Shown: positions 44,545 to 52,176, numbered from the stretch's first letter. The stretch is 64,000 nt of DNA from DASSKP01 sp035695045 (GCA_035695045.1 DASSEX010000028.1:1-64000), one strand, 5' to 3'. Notes: generated from the letters alone by a model not told the origin. Numbers and translations are program-made.

Positions 44545-45327
44545 ATGAGCGACTACCCCACCTCGATCGGCACGGCCGATGAGCACTCCATCACGCTGCT
44601 GGGCAAGGACCTGCCCGGTGAGCTGCTCGGTCAGATCGGTTTCGCCGAGCTCGCGTTCTGGCTCGTTGCGCTGCGTCGGCCCACTGCCAGGCAGCTGCGG
44701 ATGTTCGAGGCCGTCCTCGTCGCGCTGGCCGACCACGGGTTCACGCCGACCGCGATCGCGGCGCGCCTGACGCTGCTCAGCGCCCCGGACTCGTTGCAGG
44801 GAGCGCTGGCGGCAGGCATCCTCGGCGGCGGCTCGCGCTTCCTCGGGGTGACGGAGGACGCCGGCATCTTCCTGGCCGGCGCGCTGATGCGTCGCGGCGA
44901 TGCGCTCCCCGGCGATCCGGCCGGTTGGGACGACCTCGCTCGTGAGGTGGTGACCGAGACACGCGCGGCCGGCCGCTTCGTCCCGGGTCTGGGTCATCCG
45001 CTGCACAAGTCCGGTGACCCGCGGACGCCCGTGATCTACCGGATCGCCGACGAGGAGGGCGTGCGCGGCCCGCATCTCGAGCTGTTCGCTGCCATCGGCC
45101 GGGTGCATCCCGAGATCCTGGGTCGGACCCTTCCTCTCAATGGCGCCGGAGTCTGCGGCGCAGCCCTCGCCGACCTCGGCCTGCCACCGGAGCTCCTCCG
45201 GGGGTTCGCGCTGCTTGCGCGAACTGCCGGCCTGCTCGGTCATCTCGCGGAGGAGATGCGCCGGCCGATCGGCATGCAGGTCTACGACGCCGTGGACCGG
45301 TCGGCCCACTACCTCCCGCCGGGCTGA
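44545..45327 (+). CDS. Citryl-CoA lyase-like, short citrate-synthase-fold protein
   Basis: A 260-residue protein of the citrate-synthase superfamily lacking the N-terminal portion of GltA. FVPGLGHPLHKSGDPRTP holds the second active-site His, and LPLNGAGVCGAALADLGLPP is typical of the citryl-CoA lyase/CCL-like group. ILGGGSRFLGVTEDAG corresponds to the substrate loop. Such stand-alone enzymes cleave citryl-CoA or related hydroxyacyl-CoA thioesters; the actual substrate is not known. It is monocistronic. Confidence 0.85.
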   Translation: MSDYPTSIGTADEHSITLLGKDLPGELLGQIGFAELAFWLVALRRPTARQLRMFEAVLVALADHGFTPTAIAARLTLLSAPDSLQGALAAGILGGGSRFLGVTEDAGIFLAGALMRRGDALPGDPAGWDDLAREVVTETRAAGRFVPGLGHPLHKSGDPRTPVIYRIADEEGVRGPHLELFAAIGRVHPEILGRTLPLNGAGVCGAALADLGLPPELLRGFALLARTAGLLGHLAEEMRRPIGMQVYDAVDRSAHYLPPG

Positions 45328-45330
45328 CCG

Positions 45331-46104
45331 TCAGGTCGCGGTGCCGACCGCGACGACCTTGGTCGGTTGCGTCGGCACCTGGTCGGCCCGCTCGACGCTC
45401 ATCGCGAAAGCGGCGGTGTCGTCGTAGGGGATCGCCAGTGACACAGAGCGGCCGGCCTTCGATGTTGCGATGTCGGGCAACGCCGTCACCGGCGTCGGCC
45501 TGCCGTCGCGTGGCATCTGCCAGAGCACATACACGTGCGACGCATCGAGTGCGGGCATCGCCGTCGGCACGACTGAGGCTGATCCGCCTCGGACGAGGAC
45601 GTCTCCCGCTTCGACCTTGCCCTCGGCGAGCAGCCGGACGACATGGCATCCGGGGCTGCTCTTGCACGCCGCGACCGCGCTCGGCACGCCGCCGGAGCCG
45701 TGGGATCGGCTCGTGACCTGCCAGCCGGCGACTCCGATGCCGATGAGGCCGACGACCGCAGCCGCTGCCGCGAGCAGCCGGGCGTGTCGCCTCCGCATCT
45801 GCAGCACGACACCGTCCGCCGGCGGCGCAGGCGAGGGTTGCGGCTGTCGGGACTCGGAGCGGTCCGGCGCTGTCGCGATGACCGGGCGGATGCGTGACCA
45901 CGGCGGCGCCGCCGTCGCCGCGTCGTCAGCGAGCGATGCGAGCTGGGCCGCCACGAGTGAGTGGTCGTCGAGGGTCTGCTGGCAGGTCTGGCAGCCGGCG
46001 AGGTGGCTCGTGAAGATGGCCTCGTCGTCGGGTTCGAGCGCGTGCAAGGCGTACCCCGCCGCCAGCTCCGCCCAGTGGGCGTCGTCGTGCGAAGCGCCGC
46101 TCAT
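45331..46104 (-). CDS. Zinc-binding anti-sigma factor (RskA-like)
   Basis: A 257-residue single-pass membrane protein. The N-terminus has the ZAS signature H-x3-C-x2-C in FTSHLAGCQTCQQTL (residues ~33-47), which binds the cognate sigma factor. A helix at about 110-128 (LLAAAAAVVGLIGIGVAGW) crosses the membrane, and the external part is a RskA-type beta domain (ASHVYVLWQMPRDGRPTP). Regulated proteolysis of such proteins releases the sigma factor. Its ATG overlaps the sigma-factor stop. Confidence 0.92.
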   Translation of the reverse strand: MSGASHDDAHWAELAAGYALHALEPDDEAIFTSHLAGCQTCQQTLDDHSLVAAQLASLADDAATAAPPWSRIRPVIATAPDRSESRQPQPSPAPPADGVVLQMRRRHARLLAAAAAVVGLIGIGVAGWQVTSRSHGSGGVPSAVAACKSSPGCHVVRLLAEGKVEAGDVLVRGGSASVVPTAMPALDASHVYVLWQMPRDGRPTPVTALPDIATSKAGRSVSLAIPYDDTAAFAMSVERADQVPTQPTKVVAVGTAT

Positions 46105-46688
46105 GACCGCCCTCCTTCGGCAGGGTCGTCGCCTTCGATGCCGGCCAGCCGGTCGCGCATTCGTCGCATCGCGCCGAGGGTGCGGCTCTTGACCGTCCCG
46201 AGAGGCAGACCGGTCATGTCGGCGATCTCGCGCTGCGTGTAGCCGCCGTAGTAGGCGAGCAGCAGCACCTCACGCTGCTCGGCCGGCAGAGTGCGCAGCG
46301 CCTCGCGAGTGCGCTCAGCACGCCACCGGGCCCATGCCTCGTCGTCCGGCCCCGGTCCTGCGGCGGCCTTCTCGAGCAGGGCCTGGTCGCTGGCGATACG
46401 CCGCCGCCGGTTGCCCTCACGCCGGACCGAGTCGACGGCCTTGTGGTGCGTCATCGACAGCAGCCAGGTGCTGACGGCGCCACGGCGAGGGTCGTATCCG
46501 GTGCCCTGCCAGAGCGCGAGGAACACCTGCTGTACGACGTCCTCGGCGAGCTGGGCGTCGTCGATGATGCGTCGGGCGAGGCGGTAGCAGGCTCCGCCGT
46601 ACCGCTCGTAGAGCGTCTCGATGGCAGATTCGTCGCCGGTGCCCACACGTTGCAGCAGCACGGCATCTTCGAGCGCCGCGGGGCTCAT
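46101..46688 (-). CDS. ECF-type sigma factor (SigK-like)
   Basis: A 195-residue sigma-70 family factor with region 2 (DESAIETLYERYGGACYRLA, RRGAVSTWLLSMTHHKAVD) and region 4 (LPAEQREVLLLAYYGGYTQR, EIADMTGLPLGTVKSR). It is paired with a membrane anti-sigma factor by an ATGA overlap, so it is probably released by an extracytoplasmic signal. ATG 46688 is chosen with AAGGAG nine bases upstream; MRKESDAM eight codons before is an alternative. Two long palindromes lie between it and the upstream gene. Confidence 0.93.
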   Translation of the reverse strand: MSPAALEDAVLLQRVGTGDESAIETLYERYGGACYRLARRIIDDAQLAEDVVQQVFLALWQGTGYDPRRGAVSTWLLSMTHHKAVDSVRREGNRRRRIASDQALLEKAAAGPGPDDEAWARWRAERTREALRTLPAEQREVLLLAYYGGYTQREIADMTGLPLGTVKSRTLGAMRRMRDRLAGIEGDDPAEGGRS

Positions 46689-46731
46689 GGCGTCGCTCTC
46701 CTTCCGCATCGATCGGGTCCGCATGCAACAT

Positions 46732-46773
46732 GTTCGCCCCCGGAAGCGAAACGGATCGCTTCCGGGGGCGAAC
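46732..46773 (-). terminator. 17-bp perfect inverted repeat upstream of the sigma factor
   Basis: GTTCGCCCCCGGAAGCG (46732-46748) pairs perfectly with 46757-46773 across an 8-nt loop. It lies 44 bp upstream of the sigma-factor ATG and downstream of a second palindrome. It could be a second terminator, an attenuator in the sigma leader or a protein-binding dyad. Confidence 0.6.
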
Positions 46774-46808
46774 GGTGGCGCATGGCGCCGGCGCGGGGGG
46801 CCGGCAGC

Positions 46809-46852
46809 CAATCGCCACATGTCGGCCATCTATGGCCGGGATATGGCGATTG
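46809..46852 (-). terminator. Two-tier hairpin after the duplicated-domain lipoprotein gene
   Basis: An outer stem CAATCGCCA/TGGCGATTG (46809-46817 with 46844-46852) and an inner stem CGGCCAT/ATGGCCG (46823-46829 with 46832-46838) are separated by a partly paired 5-nt internal loop. It starts 16 bp after the lipoprotein stop, the expected place for its terminator. Confidence 0.65.
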
Positions 46853-46867
46853 ACCGGGGCGCTGCGG

Positions 46868-48127
46868 TCAGGAGGAGAAGGTGCCGGGCTTCGCCGCCGC
46901 GATCGCCTTCGCCAGTGCGGCAGCCGTTCCCGGCATGTGCATCTCCGCCATCGCGAGCTGGTGCGCTGCGTCGGCCTGGCCACCCACGATGGCGTCGATC
47001 GCCGCCTCGAGCGTCTGGACGTGGCCGACCAGCTCGGTCGCGACCTGGTCGGACGTCAGGCCGTTGTTCGTCGCGGCAGCGATGAAGTCACCGAAGTCGC
47101 GGCGGTAGCCGTCGAGCTCCTTGTTGGCCTTCGCCTTCAAAGCGGCGTCCTTGCCGACCACGCCCTTCGTGTAGTCGACGAAGAAGCCGATGTGCGCGTT
47201 CCACAGGTCGAGGAACTTCTGCTGCGCGTCGGTGCCGTAGATCTGACCGATCGCCGCACCGAGGGCGTTCGTGTTGGCCGTGAGCGCCTTGATGGCGCCC
47301 TTCGTCTGCGGCGACGTGAGGCTGCCCGTCTGCACCACCGTCTCGATGACGATGCCGGTCTGCGCGACGTGCTGGGTGAGTAGGCCAGTGAGGCCGGCCC
47401 GCAGGCCGCTGCCTGCGCCGTCGGCCTTGCCCGGCAGGTTCTTCGCCGAGGCGATGCCGCCGGCAAGCGCGGCGGCGGTGCCGTCCATGTGGTCGGCGGC
47501 CATAGAGATCTTCGTCGCCGCGTTCGGGCTCTTCGCCACGATTGCGTCGATCGCAGCCTCGAGGGTCTGGACGTGACCGGTGAGCTCCTGTGCGACGGCG
47601 TCCGCCGGGAGCTTGCCGCCGGTGGCCTTGTCGATGAAGGCGCCGAACTCGGTGCGGTAGCCGTCGAGCTGCTTGTTCGCCTTCGTCTTCAGAGCTGCGC
47701 TGTGGGTCAGGTCGCCCTTGATGTAGGTGACGAAGAAGCCGATGTGCGCGTTCCACAGGTCGAGGAACTGCTTCTTGGCCGCATCGCCGTAGAGCTGCCC
47801 GATCGCGTCACCGAGGTCGTTGGTGTTCTGCTGCAAGGCGGCGACAGATCCCTTGACCTGCGGGTCGTCGAGGCTGCCCTTTGCCACCAGGTCCTGCACG
47901 ACGAAGGCAGTGAGGTCGACGTGCTGGCGCAGGAGTGCGTCGAGTCCCGCTCGCAGCTGTGCGGCTGCAGTGTCCGTCACCGGGCTTGCAGGCGCGCTCG
48001 CACTGCTCGGCGGTGCGTTCTTGGTGGTGGCGGTGTCGCCGCCCGAACTGCTGCCTCCGCAGGCCGTCGCGGCCAGCGCGACAGCCGTCAGGCCGAGTGC
48101 GCTCTTGGTGAGCAGGTTGAGCTTCAC
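46868..48127 (-). CDS. Lipoprotein with two copies of an all-helical domain
   Basis: A 419-residue lipoprotein: the signal with lipobox TACGG near residue 21, then two ~165-residue repeats. Each has L-R-A-G-L-x-x-LL-x-QHV, GAIGQIYG or DAIGQLYG, FLDLWNAHIGFFV, the helix KANKELDGYRRDFGDFI and GHVQTLEAAIDAIV. The pattern is helical and His-bearing (QHV, AHIGFF, GHVQ, DHM/EMHM at the end). I know similar sequences sometimes mislabelled copper amine oxidase. A cupredoxin lipoprotein lies directly upstream, so metal or electron-transfer function is possible but unproven. Confidence 0.78.
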   Translation of the reverse strand: MKLNLLTKSALGLTAVALAATACGGSSSGGDTATTKNAPPSSASAPASPVTDTAAAQLRAGLDALLRQHVDLTAFVVQDLVAKGSLDDPQVKGSVAALQQNTNDLGDAIGQLYGDAAKKQFLDLWNAHIGFFVTYIKGDLTHSAALKTKANKQLDGYRTEFGAFIDKATGGKLPADAVAQELTGHVQTLEAAIDAIVAKSPNAATKISMAADHMDGTAAALAGGIASAKNLPGKADGAGSGLRAGLTGLLTQHVAQTGIVIETVVQTGSLTSPQTKGAIKALTANTNALGAAIGQIYGTDAQQKFLDLWNAHIGFFVDYTKGVVGKDAALKAKANKELDGYRRDFGDFIAAATNNGLTSDQVATELVGHVQTLEAAIDAIVGGQADAAHQLAMAEMHMPGTAAALAKAIAAAKPGTFSS

Positions 48128-48163
48128 GGTGCTTCCTTTCCGGGGCAGGGGAACGCGCGTCGC

Positions 48164-48538
48164 CTAGTGGACGACGAGCTCGCCGGTCATGCCGGCCTTG
48201 CTGTGGAACGTGCAGACAAAGCGGTAGACGCCGGGCCGTAGATCGTGCAGCCGCACCAAAGTCGTGGGTGCACTGCCGATCGATGTGCCGACAGTTCTCG
48301 ACGTGACGTGCAGCTGCGGGAACGAGATGTTGTGCGGATAGGAACCGGATGCCACGAGACGCAACGTCACATCGCCGACTGTCGCGGTGACATGAGGCGG
48401 CGAGAAGCGGAAGGCATCGTTGGCGGTCACGGTGATGACGTGAGAGCTCGCCGCCGCCGGCGTGCGCTGGTTCGACGTGCTGTTCCCGCAACCGGCGGCG
48501 GCGAGGAGAAGCCCCACGAGGGCAAGGTGTCGCTTCAC
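48164..48538 (-). CDS. Cupredoxin-domain lipoprotein
   Basis: A 124-residue lipoprotein: GTG 48538 gives MKRHLALVGLLLAAAGC with lipobox LAAAGC. The mature part is a plastocyanin-like domain with His (SYPHNISF) and a C-terminal Cys, His, Met set (VCTFHSKAGM) for type 1 copper. It probably carries single electrons outside the membrane. It is 36 bp upstream of the duplicated-domain lipoprotein, likely in one operon with it. The third cupredoxin domain in the window. Confidence 0.88.
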   Translation of the reverse strand: MKRHLALVGLLLAAAGCGNSTSNQRTPAAASSHVITVTANDAFRFSPPHVTATVGDVTLRLVASGSYPHNISFPQLHVTSRTVGTSIGSAPTTLVRLHDLRPGVYRFVCTFHSKAGMTGELVVH

Positions 48539-48609
48539 GGGCCGTTGTTCGTCGTTGCCGCGCAGCTGGATCGACCGAACCAAAACGTGTTCTTCGTCGA
48601 ACTGCTGTC

Positions 48610-49053
48610 ATGTCCCTGAACTCGGCAGCTCGCGCAACGCGAGCGCTCGCCGTGCTGACGATCGGTGCCGGGCTCGCGCACGTGCCGGTGACTGCCGAGC
48701 ATCTTCGAGAGGCGCCGTACGTCGGCGTTTCCTTCGTCGTCTTCGCCGTCGTTGCCGTTGCGTTGGGCGGCTACCTGTGGTGGCGGCCCGCCAGTCGCCG
48801 CGGCGTCGACCTCGCCGCTGTGCTGTGTGCGGCTGCAGTTGTCACGTACGCCGCGACGCGCCTCGTTGCGTTTCCCCAGATCGCCGACGACGTCGGCAAC
48901 TGGGCCGACCCATGGGGTGTCGTCTCGGTGACGCTGGAGGCGCTGGCAGTCGTCGCCTCGGCGGTCAGCCGCCGTGCCGTTGCGGTCGCTTCGCCGCGCG
49001 CGCGTGTGGTGCCGGCGGCGGACTCAGGAGTGCCGCGGCGCGCTGTCGCGTGA
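48610..49053 (+). CDS. Four-helix membrane protein, unknown
   Basis: A 147-residue hydrophobic protein with about four helices (LAVLTIGAGLAHVPV, VSFVVFAVVAVALGGYLWW, AAVLCAAAVVTYAATRL, VVSVTLEALAVVASAV) and a short basic C-terminus. Similar small membrane proteins are often found beside cupredoxin genes in actinobacteria, as here (divergent from one). The 3' 89 bp overlap the HTH gene on the other strand; the end is therefore less certain. Confidence 0.65.
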   Translation: MSLNSAARATRALAVLTIGAGLAHVPVTAEHLREAPYVGVSFVVFAVVAVALGGYLWWRPASRRGVDLAAVLCAAAVVTYAATRLVAFPQIADDVGNWADPWGVVSVTLEALAVVASAVSRRAVAVASPRARVVPAADSGVPRRAVA

Positions 49054-49351
49054 CGCCGAACAACTGGGCGATGCGCTCGTGGCTGAGCCCTTCGGCACGG
49101 AGCTGGTGCGCTTCGGCGCGGCGTACTTCGGCGGCGGCGTCGGACAGGGCGTCGAGCAGCTCGGTCATTCGCGTGATGATCAGCGGGCGCGGCTCGGCGG
49201 CGACGAACTCCGACATCACGACTCCGCTCGCGACGCGGTCACGGGTCTGCTCGGCCCGCTCGGCCAGCGCCGTGATCTCCTCCTGGGCCTGGCGCAGGGA
49301 CCGGACGAGAGCATCGAACGCCGCGACCGTGCGGGCCGTCTCTGCGTTCAC
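48965..49351 (-). CDS. Small HTH DNA-binding protein
   Basis: A 128-residue protein: an N-terminal coiled-coil-like helix (AFDALVRSLRQAQEEITALA) and a C-terminal helix-turn-helix (RAEGLSHERIAQLFGVTRQR). A basic tail (PHARAAKRPQRHGG) follows. ATG 49351 lies 43 bp from a tandem palindrome that is a good candidate for its own operator. It is a probable autoregulator; the target gene is unknown. Confidence 0.75.
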   Translation of the reverse strand: MNAETARTVAAFDALVRSLRQAQEEITALAERAEQTRDRVASGVVMSEFVAAEPRPLIITRMTELLDALSDAAAEVRRAEAHQLRAEGLSHERIAQLFGVTRQRAAALLSPPPAPHARAAKRPQRHGG

Positions 49352-49393
49352 CGGGGCTCTCCAGTCGAAGACCCGCGCCCGGGATCAGGAGAC

Positions 49394-49422
49394 GCAATCG
49401 CTATTGCGGCAATCGCTATTGC
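49394..49422 (-). promoter_or_regulatory. Tandem 14-bp palindromic operator
   Basis: GCAATCGCTATTGC occurs twice, at 49394-49407 and 49409-49422, with 15-bp period; each copy is a GCAAT/ATTGC dyad around CGCT. The site is AT-rich compared with its surroundings and lies 43 bp before the ATG of the HTH gene. Confidence 0.7.
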
Positions 49423-49490
49423 GTAGCCGCGGACTCCGACGGTAGCGGGTTGCGGGCCGGCGCTGCAGGAAAATGATCACACCCGTTCGG

Positions 49491-49563
49491 TGCCCCCGGC
49501 AGGATTCGAACCTGCGGCACACGGTTTAGGAAACCGTTGCTCTATCCCCTGAGCTACGAGGGC
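49491..49563 (-). tRNA. tRNA-Arg(CCU)
   Basis: The minus strand folds as a 73-nt tRNA: acceptor GCCCTCG with CGGGGGC, D arm GCTC/GAGC, anticodon stem ACGGT/ACCGT with loop TTCCTAA (anticodon CCT), and T arm GCAGG-TTCGAAT-CCTGC. The discriminator is A; CCA is not encoded. It reads AGG codons. Confidence 0.97.
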
Positions 49564-49701
49564 TATGGCCGGAAGAGATTCTCCCGGCCGCTGCCAGGCT
49601 ACGGGTGCCCTGCACTTCCCGCCCGGGTCCGGGCGCCCCCGTCCCGTGCGGCGCGGGTCGGAGGAACCGCGACGTCGTGACGGCCGAACGGCTGCTTATG
49701 G

Positions 49702-49719
49702 CAGGGCCTAAGCCCCTGG
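49702..49719 (+). promoter_or_regulatory. Weak DosR-like palindrome upstream of the hydrogenase operon
   Basis: CAGGGCCTAAGCCCCTGG resembles the GGGACT-WW-AGTCCC DosR core but is one base short in the centre and has C for A. A further half-site GGGACT is at 49726-49731. It lies 34-51 bp before the hyhB GTG. The match is suggestive only. Confidence 0.3.
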
Positions 49720-49752
49720 TCTGCCGGGACTACTGCCGCCGACGATCCAGGG

Positions 49753-50868
49753 GTGACACGGGGTGTCGTGGACGTCGAGGGGCTGGGTGCACTCATCGCC
49801 CTGCTCTGCGCCGACGGCTACACCGTGATCGGCCCGGTGGTCCGCGACGGCACCGTGGTGCCGACGCCGGTGACGTCGCTGAGCGAGATGGCCCGCGGCG
49901 TGGTCGACCACCAGGGGCCGGGCACGTACCGGCTCCACGCGGACGGCGACCTCCTCTTCGGCTACGCGGCGGCCGCCACGGGTTGGAAGCGCTACCTGTT
50001 TCCTGCTCACCGGCCGTTGTGGCGCTACGACCGCAACGGCAGTCCAACCACGGCCGCCCAGCCCATCATCCGACAGGCGCTGTTCGGGGTGCGGTCCTGC
50101 GACCTGCATGCCCTGCAGGTGCTGGACACGGTGCTGGCCGGTCGCCGCTATGTCGACGCCGACTACGCCGCGCGTCGCGCCGCCACGTTCGTCGTCGCCG
50201 TCACGTGCGCGCATCCGGCTGCGACCTGCTTCTGCGCGTCGATGAGCACCGGGCCCGCGCCGCAGGACGGCTTCGACCTGCTGATCACCGAGCTCGTCGG
50301 CGAGCGCGGTCATCGGTTCCTCGTGGAGTCAGGTACGCCTCTCGGTCGGGCGGTGCTCGAGCGACTGCCGGCTGCCCCCGCTACGCCGGGGGACGACGCT
50401 GATGTCGCCACGTGCGTGTCTGCGTCGGTCGCGACGATGGAACGTGTCGTCGACACCGAGGGGATCCGCGACCTGCTCTACGCGAGCGCCAACAGCCCGC
50501 GCTGGGACGACGTGGCGGCGCGATGCCTCAGCTGCACCAACTGCACGCTCGTCTGTCCGACGTGTTTCTGCTTCACCACCGAGGATGTCGTCGGACTCAG
50601 CGGCGCCGACGGGCGCGACCGTATGTGGGACTCGTGCTTCAACGCCGACCACTCGCTGCTGCACGGTGGCGCCGTACGCCGGTCGACCCGCGCCAGGTAC
50701 CGGCAGTGGGTGACGCACAAGTTCGGCTCGTGGATCGACCAGTTCGGCGTCAGCGGCTGCGTCGGGTGTGGCCGCTGCATCGCCTGGTGTCCGGCCGGCA
50801 TCGACGTGACCGAGGAGCTCGCCGCGATCCGCGCGGCCGCAGAGCAGACAGCGGAGGACGCGCCATGA
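49753..50868 (+). CDS. hyhB: [NiFe] hydrogenase group 3b Fe-S subunit beta (HyhB-like)
   Basis: A 371-residue electron-transfer subunit that links the hydrogenase heterodimer to the flavin subunit. Its C-terminal half has two ferredoxin-type [4Fe-4S] motifs, CLSCTNCTLVCPTC and CVGCGRCIAWCPAG. The N-terminal ~230 residues match the sulfhydrogenase beta family (FGVRSCDLHALQVLD, CFCASMSTGP). GTG 49753 lacks a clear ribosome-binding site, so leaderless or weak initiation is likely. It is first of nine overlapping genes. Confidence 0.92.
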   Translation: MTRGVVDVEGLGALIALLCADGYTVIGPVVRDGTVVPTPVTSLSEMARGVVDHQGPGTYRLHADGDLLFGYAAAATGWKRYLFPAHRPLWRYDRNGSPTTAAQPIIRQALFGVRSCDLHALQVLDTVLAGRRYVDADYAARRAATFVVAVTCAHPAATCFCASMSTGPAPQDGFDLLITELVGERGHRFLVESGTPLGRAVLERLPAAPATPGDDADVATCVSASVATMERVVDTEGIRDLLYASANSPRWDDVAARCLSCTNCTLVCPTCFCFTTEDVVGLSGADGRDRMWDSCFNADHSLLHGGAVRRSTRARYRQWVTHKFGSWIDQFGVSGCVGCGRCIAWCPAGIDVTEELAAIRAAAEQTAEDAP

Positions 50869-51332
50869 AACAGCTGGACGAGCTGCTCGCCGACCACCCG
50901 CTCTTCGCAGACCTGGGCGACGACATGCGCCGCGTCCTTGCCGGATGCGGCCGTAACGAGCATTTCGGCGCAGGCAACTATCTGTTCCGCACGGGCGACC
51001 CGGCCGCCCGCTGCTACGTCGTCAGGCATGGCAGGGTCGCCCTCGAGCTGGTCGACGCCGGCGGGCGACCTGTCGTCGTCGACACCGTCGACCCCGGTGG
51101 CATCGCCGGTCTGTCCTGGCTGGTGCCGCCGTACCGGTGGTACCTCGACGCGCGAGCACTCGAGTCGACGAGCGCGATCGCGCTCGACGCGTCGTGCCTG
51201 CGCGCGAAATGTGACGCGGACCCGGCCATCGGCTATCTGCTGATGCAGCGGATCGCACGTGAGATGTACGGCCGCATGCAGTCGGCGCGGTTGCGGATGC
51301 TCGACATCTACGGGGCCCCCGTTGACCACTGA
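50865..51332 (+). CDS. Cyclic-nucleotide-binding-domain protein in hydrogenase operon
   Basis: A 155-residue protein consisting essentially of a cNMP-binding beta-barrel: GNYLFRTGDPAARCYVVRHG with the phosphate-cassette region near VDTVDPGGIAGLSWLVPP, and helical ends. There is no DNA-binding HTH of the Crp/Fnr type, so it is a sensor or adaptor rather than a transcription factor. It overlaps hyhB (ATGA) and hyhG, so it is made in step with the enzyme and may bind it. The cyclic-nucleotide-contacting Arg is not evident. Confidence 0.85.
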   Translation: MKQLDELLADHPLFADLGDDMRRVLAGCGRNEHFGAGNYLFRTGDPAARCYVVRHGRVALELVDAGGRPVVVDTVDPGGIAGLSWLVPPYRWYLDARALESTSAIALDASCLRAKCDADPAIGYLLMQRIAREMYGRMQSARLRMLDIYGAPVDH

Positions 51333-52176
51333 CCTGTTGGACCGCTCGGCCGGCACCGACGCGCTGGTGCCGCGACCGTTCGTGGTTCGGCGCCGCATCC
51401 GCGAGACGTCGGACACGACGACCCTGCTCCTCGAGCCGGTGGACCGGACCGGACTGGAGTTCGAGCCGGGGCAGTTCACGATGATCGGCCGGCCCGGGTT
51501 CGGCGAGGTCCCCATCTCCATCTCCGGCGACTCGGCTCGGCCGGGGATGCTCGAGCACACCGTGCGCGCCGTCGGGGACGCCTCCGCCGCGATCGCGCGG
51601 ACCCGTCGTGGCGACACGTTGCTCGTGCGGGGTCCCTACGGCCGCGGCTGGGACGTGGAAGCGGCGGCCGGGCACGACGTGCTCGTGGTCGCCGGCGGCA
51701 TCGGCCTGGCTCCGCTGCGCCCGGTCGTGCTCGACGTGCTCGCCCGGCGCGATCTGTTCCGTCGCGCGTTTCTGGTCGTCGGGAGTAGGACCCCGGACCA
51801 GCTGCTCTATCCGCGGCAGATGGAGCAGTGGCGCGGCCGGTTCGACGTCGACGTCGACGTCACCGTCGATGCGGCTGATGCAGGGTGGCGCGGGCACGTC
51901 GGAGTCGTCACCGACAGGCTGCCGCGTCTCGACCTGGACCCGCTGTCGACGTTCGCGTTTCTCTGCGGCCCGGAGGTCATGATGCGCGTCACCGCCGACG
52001 CGCTGTGCGCGCTCGGTGTCCCGGCCGCGCAGGTGCGCGTGTCGATGGAGCGCAACATGAAGTGCGGCGTCGGCATGTGCGGGCACTGCCAGCTCCGCGA
52101 GCTGTTCGTCTGCCTCGACGGCCCGGTGTTCGGCTACGACGTCGTGCAGCGGCTGATGACGGAGCCCGAACTGTGA
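51322..52176 (+). CDS. hyhG: [NiFe] hydrogenase group 3b flavin subunit gamma (HyhG-like)
   Basis: A ~284-residue FAD- and NAD(P)-binding reductase of the ferredoxin-NADP reductase type. FEPGQFTMIGRPG is the FAD-binding strand region, VVAGGIGLAPLRPVV the nucleotide-binding loop, and KCGVGMCGHCQ with a later Cys the [2Fe-2S] site. It transfers electrons between Fe-S clusters and NADP(H). The start is uncertain: TTG 51322 overlaps the preceding gene by 11 bp; GTG 51367 is an alternative. The stop overlaps hyhS (GTGA). Confidence 0.9.
   Translation: MTTDLLDRSAGTDALVPRPFVVRRRIRETSDTTTLLLEPVDRTGLEFEPGQFTMIGRPGFGEVPISISGDSARPGMLEHTVRAVGDASAAIARTRRGDTLLVRGPYGRGWDVEAAAGHDVLVVAGGIGLAPLRPVVLDVLARRDLFRRAFLVVGSRTPDQLLYPRQMEQWRGRFDVDVDVTVDAADAGWRGHVGVVTDRLPRLDLDPLSTFAFLCGPEVMMRVTADALCALGVPAAQVRVSMERNMKCGVGMCGHCQLRELFVCLDGPVFGYDVVQRLMTEPEL

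Noticed and set aside
48610..48627. Transfer of the cupredoxin region by a mobile element
   Set aside because: No inverted repeats, transposase or composition shift around 46.8-49.4 kb.
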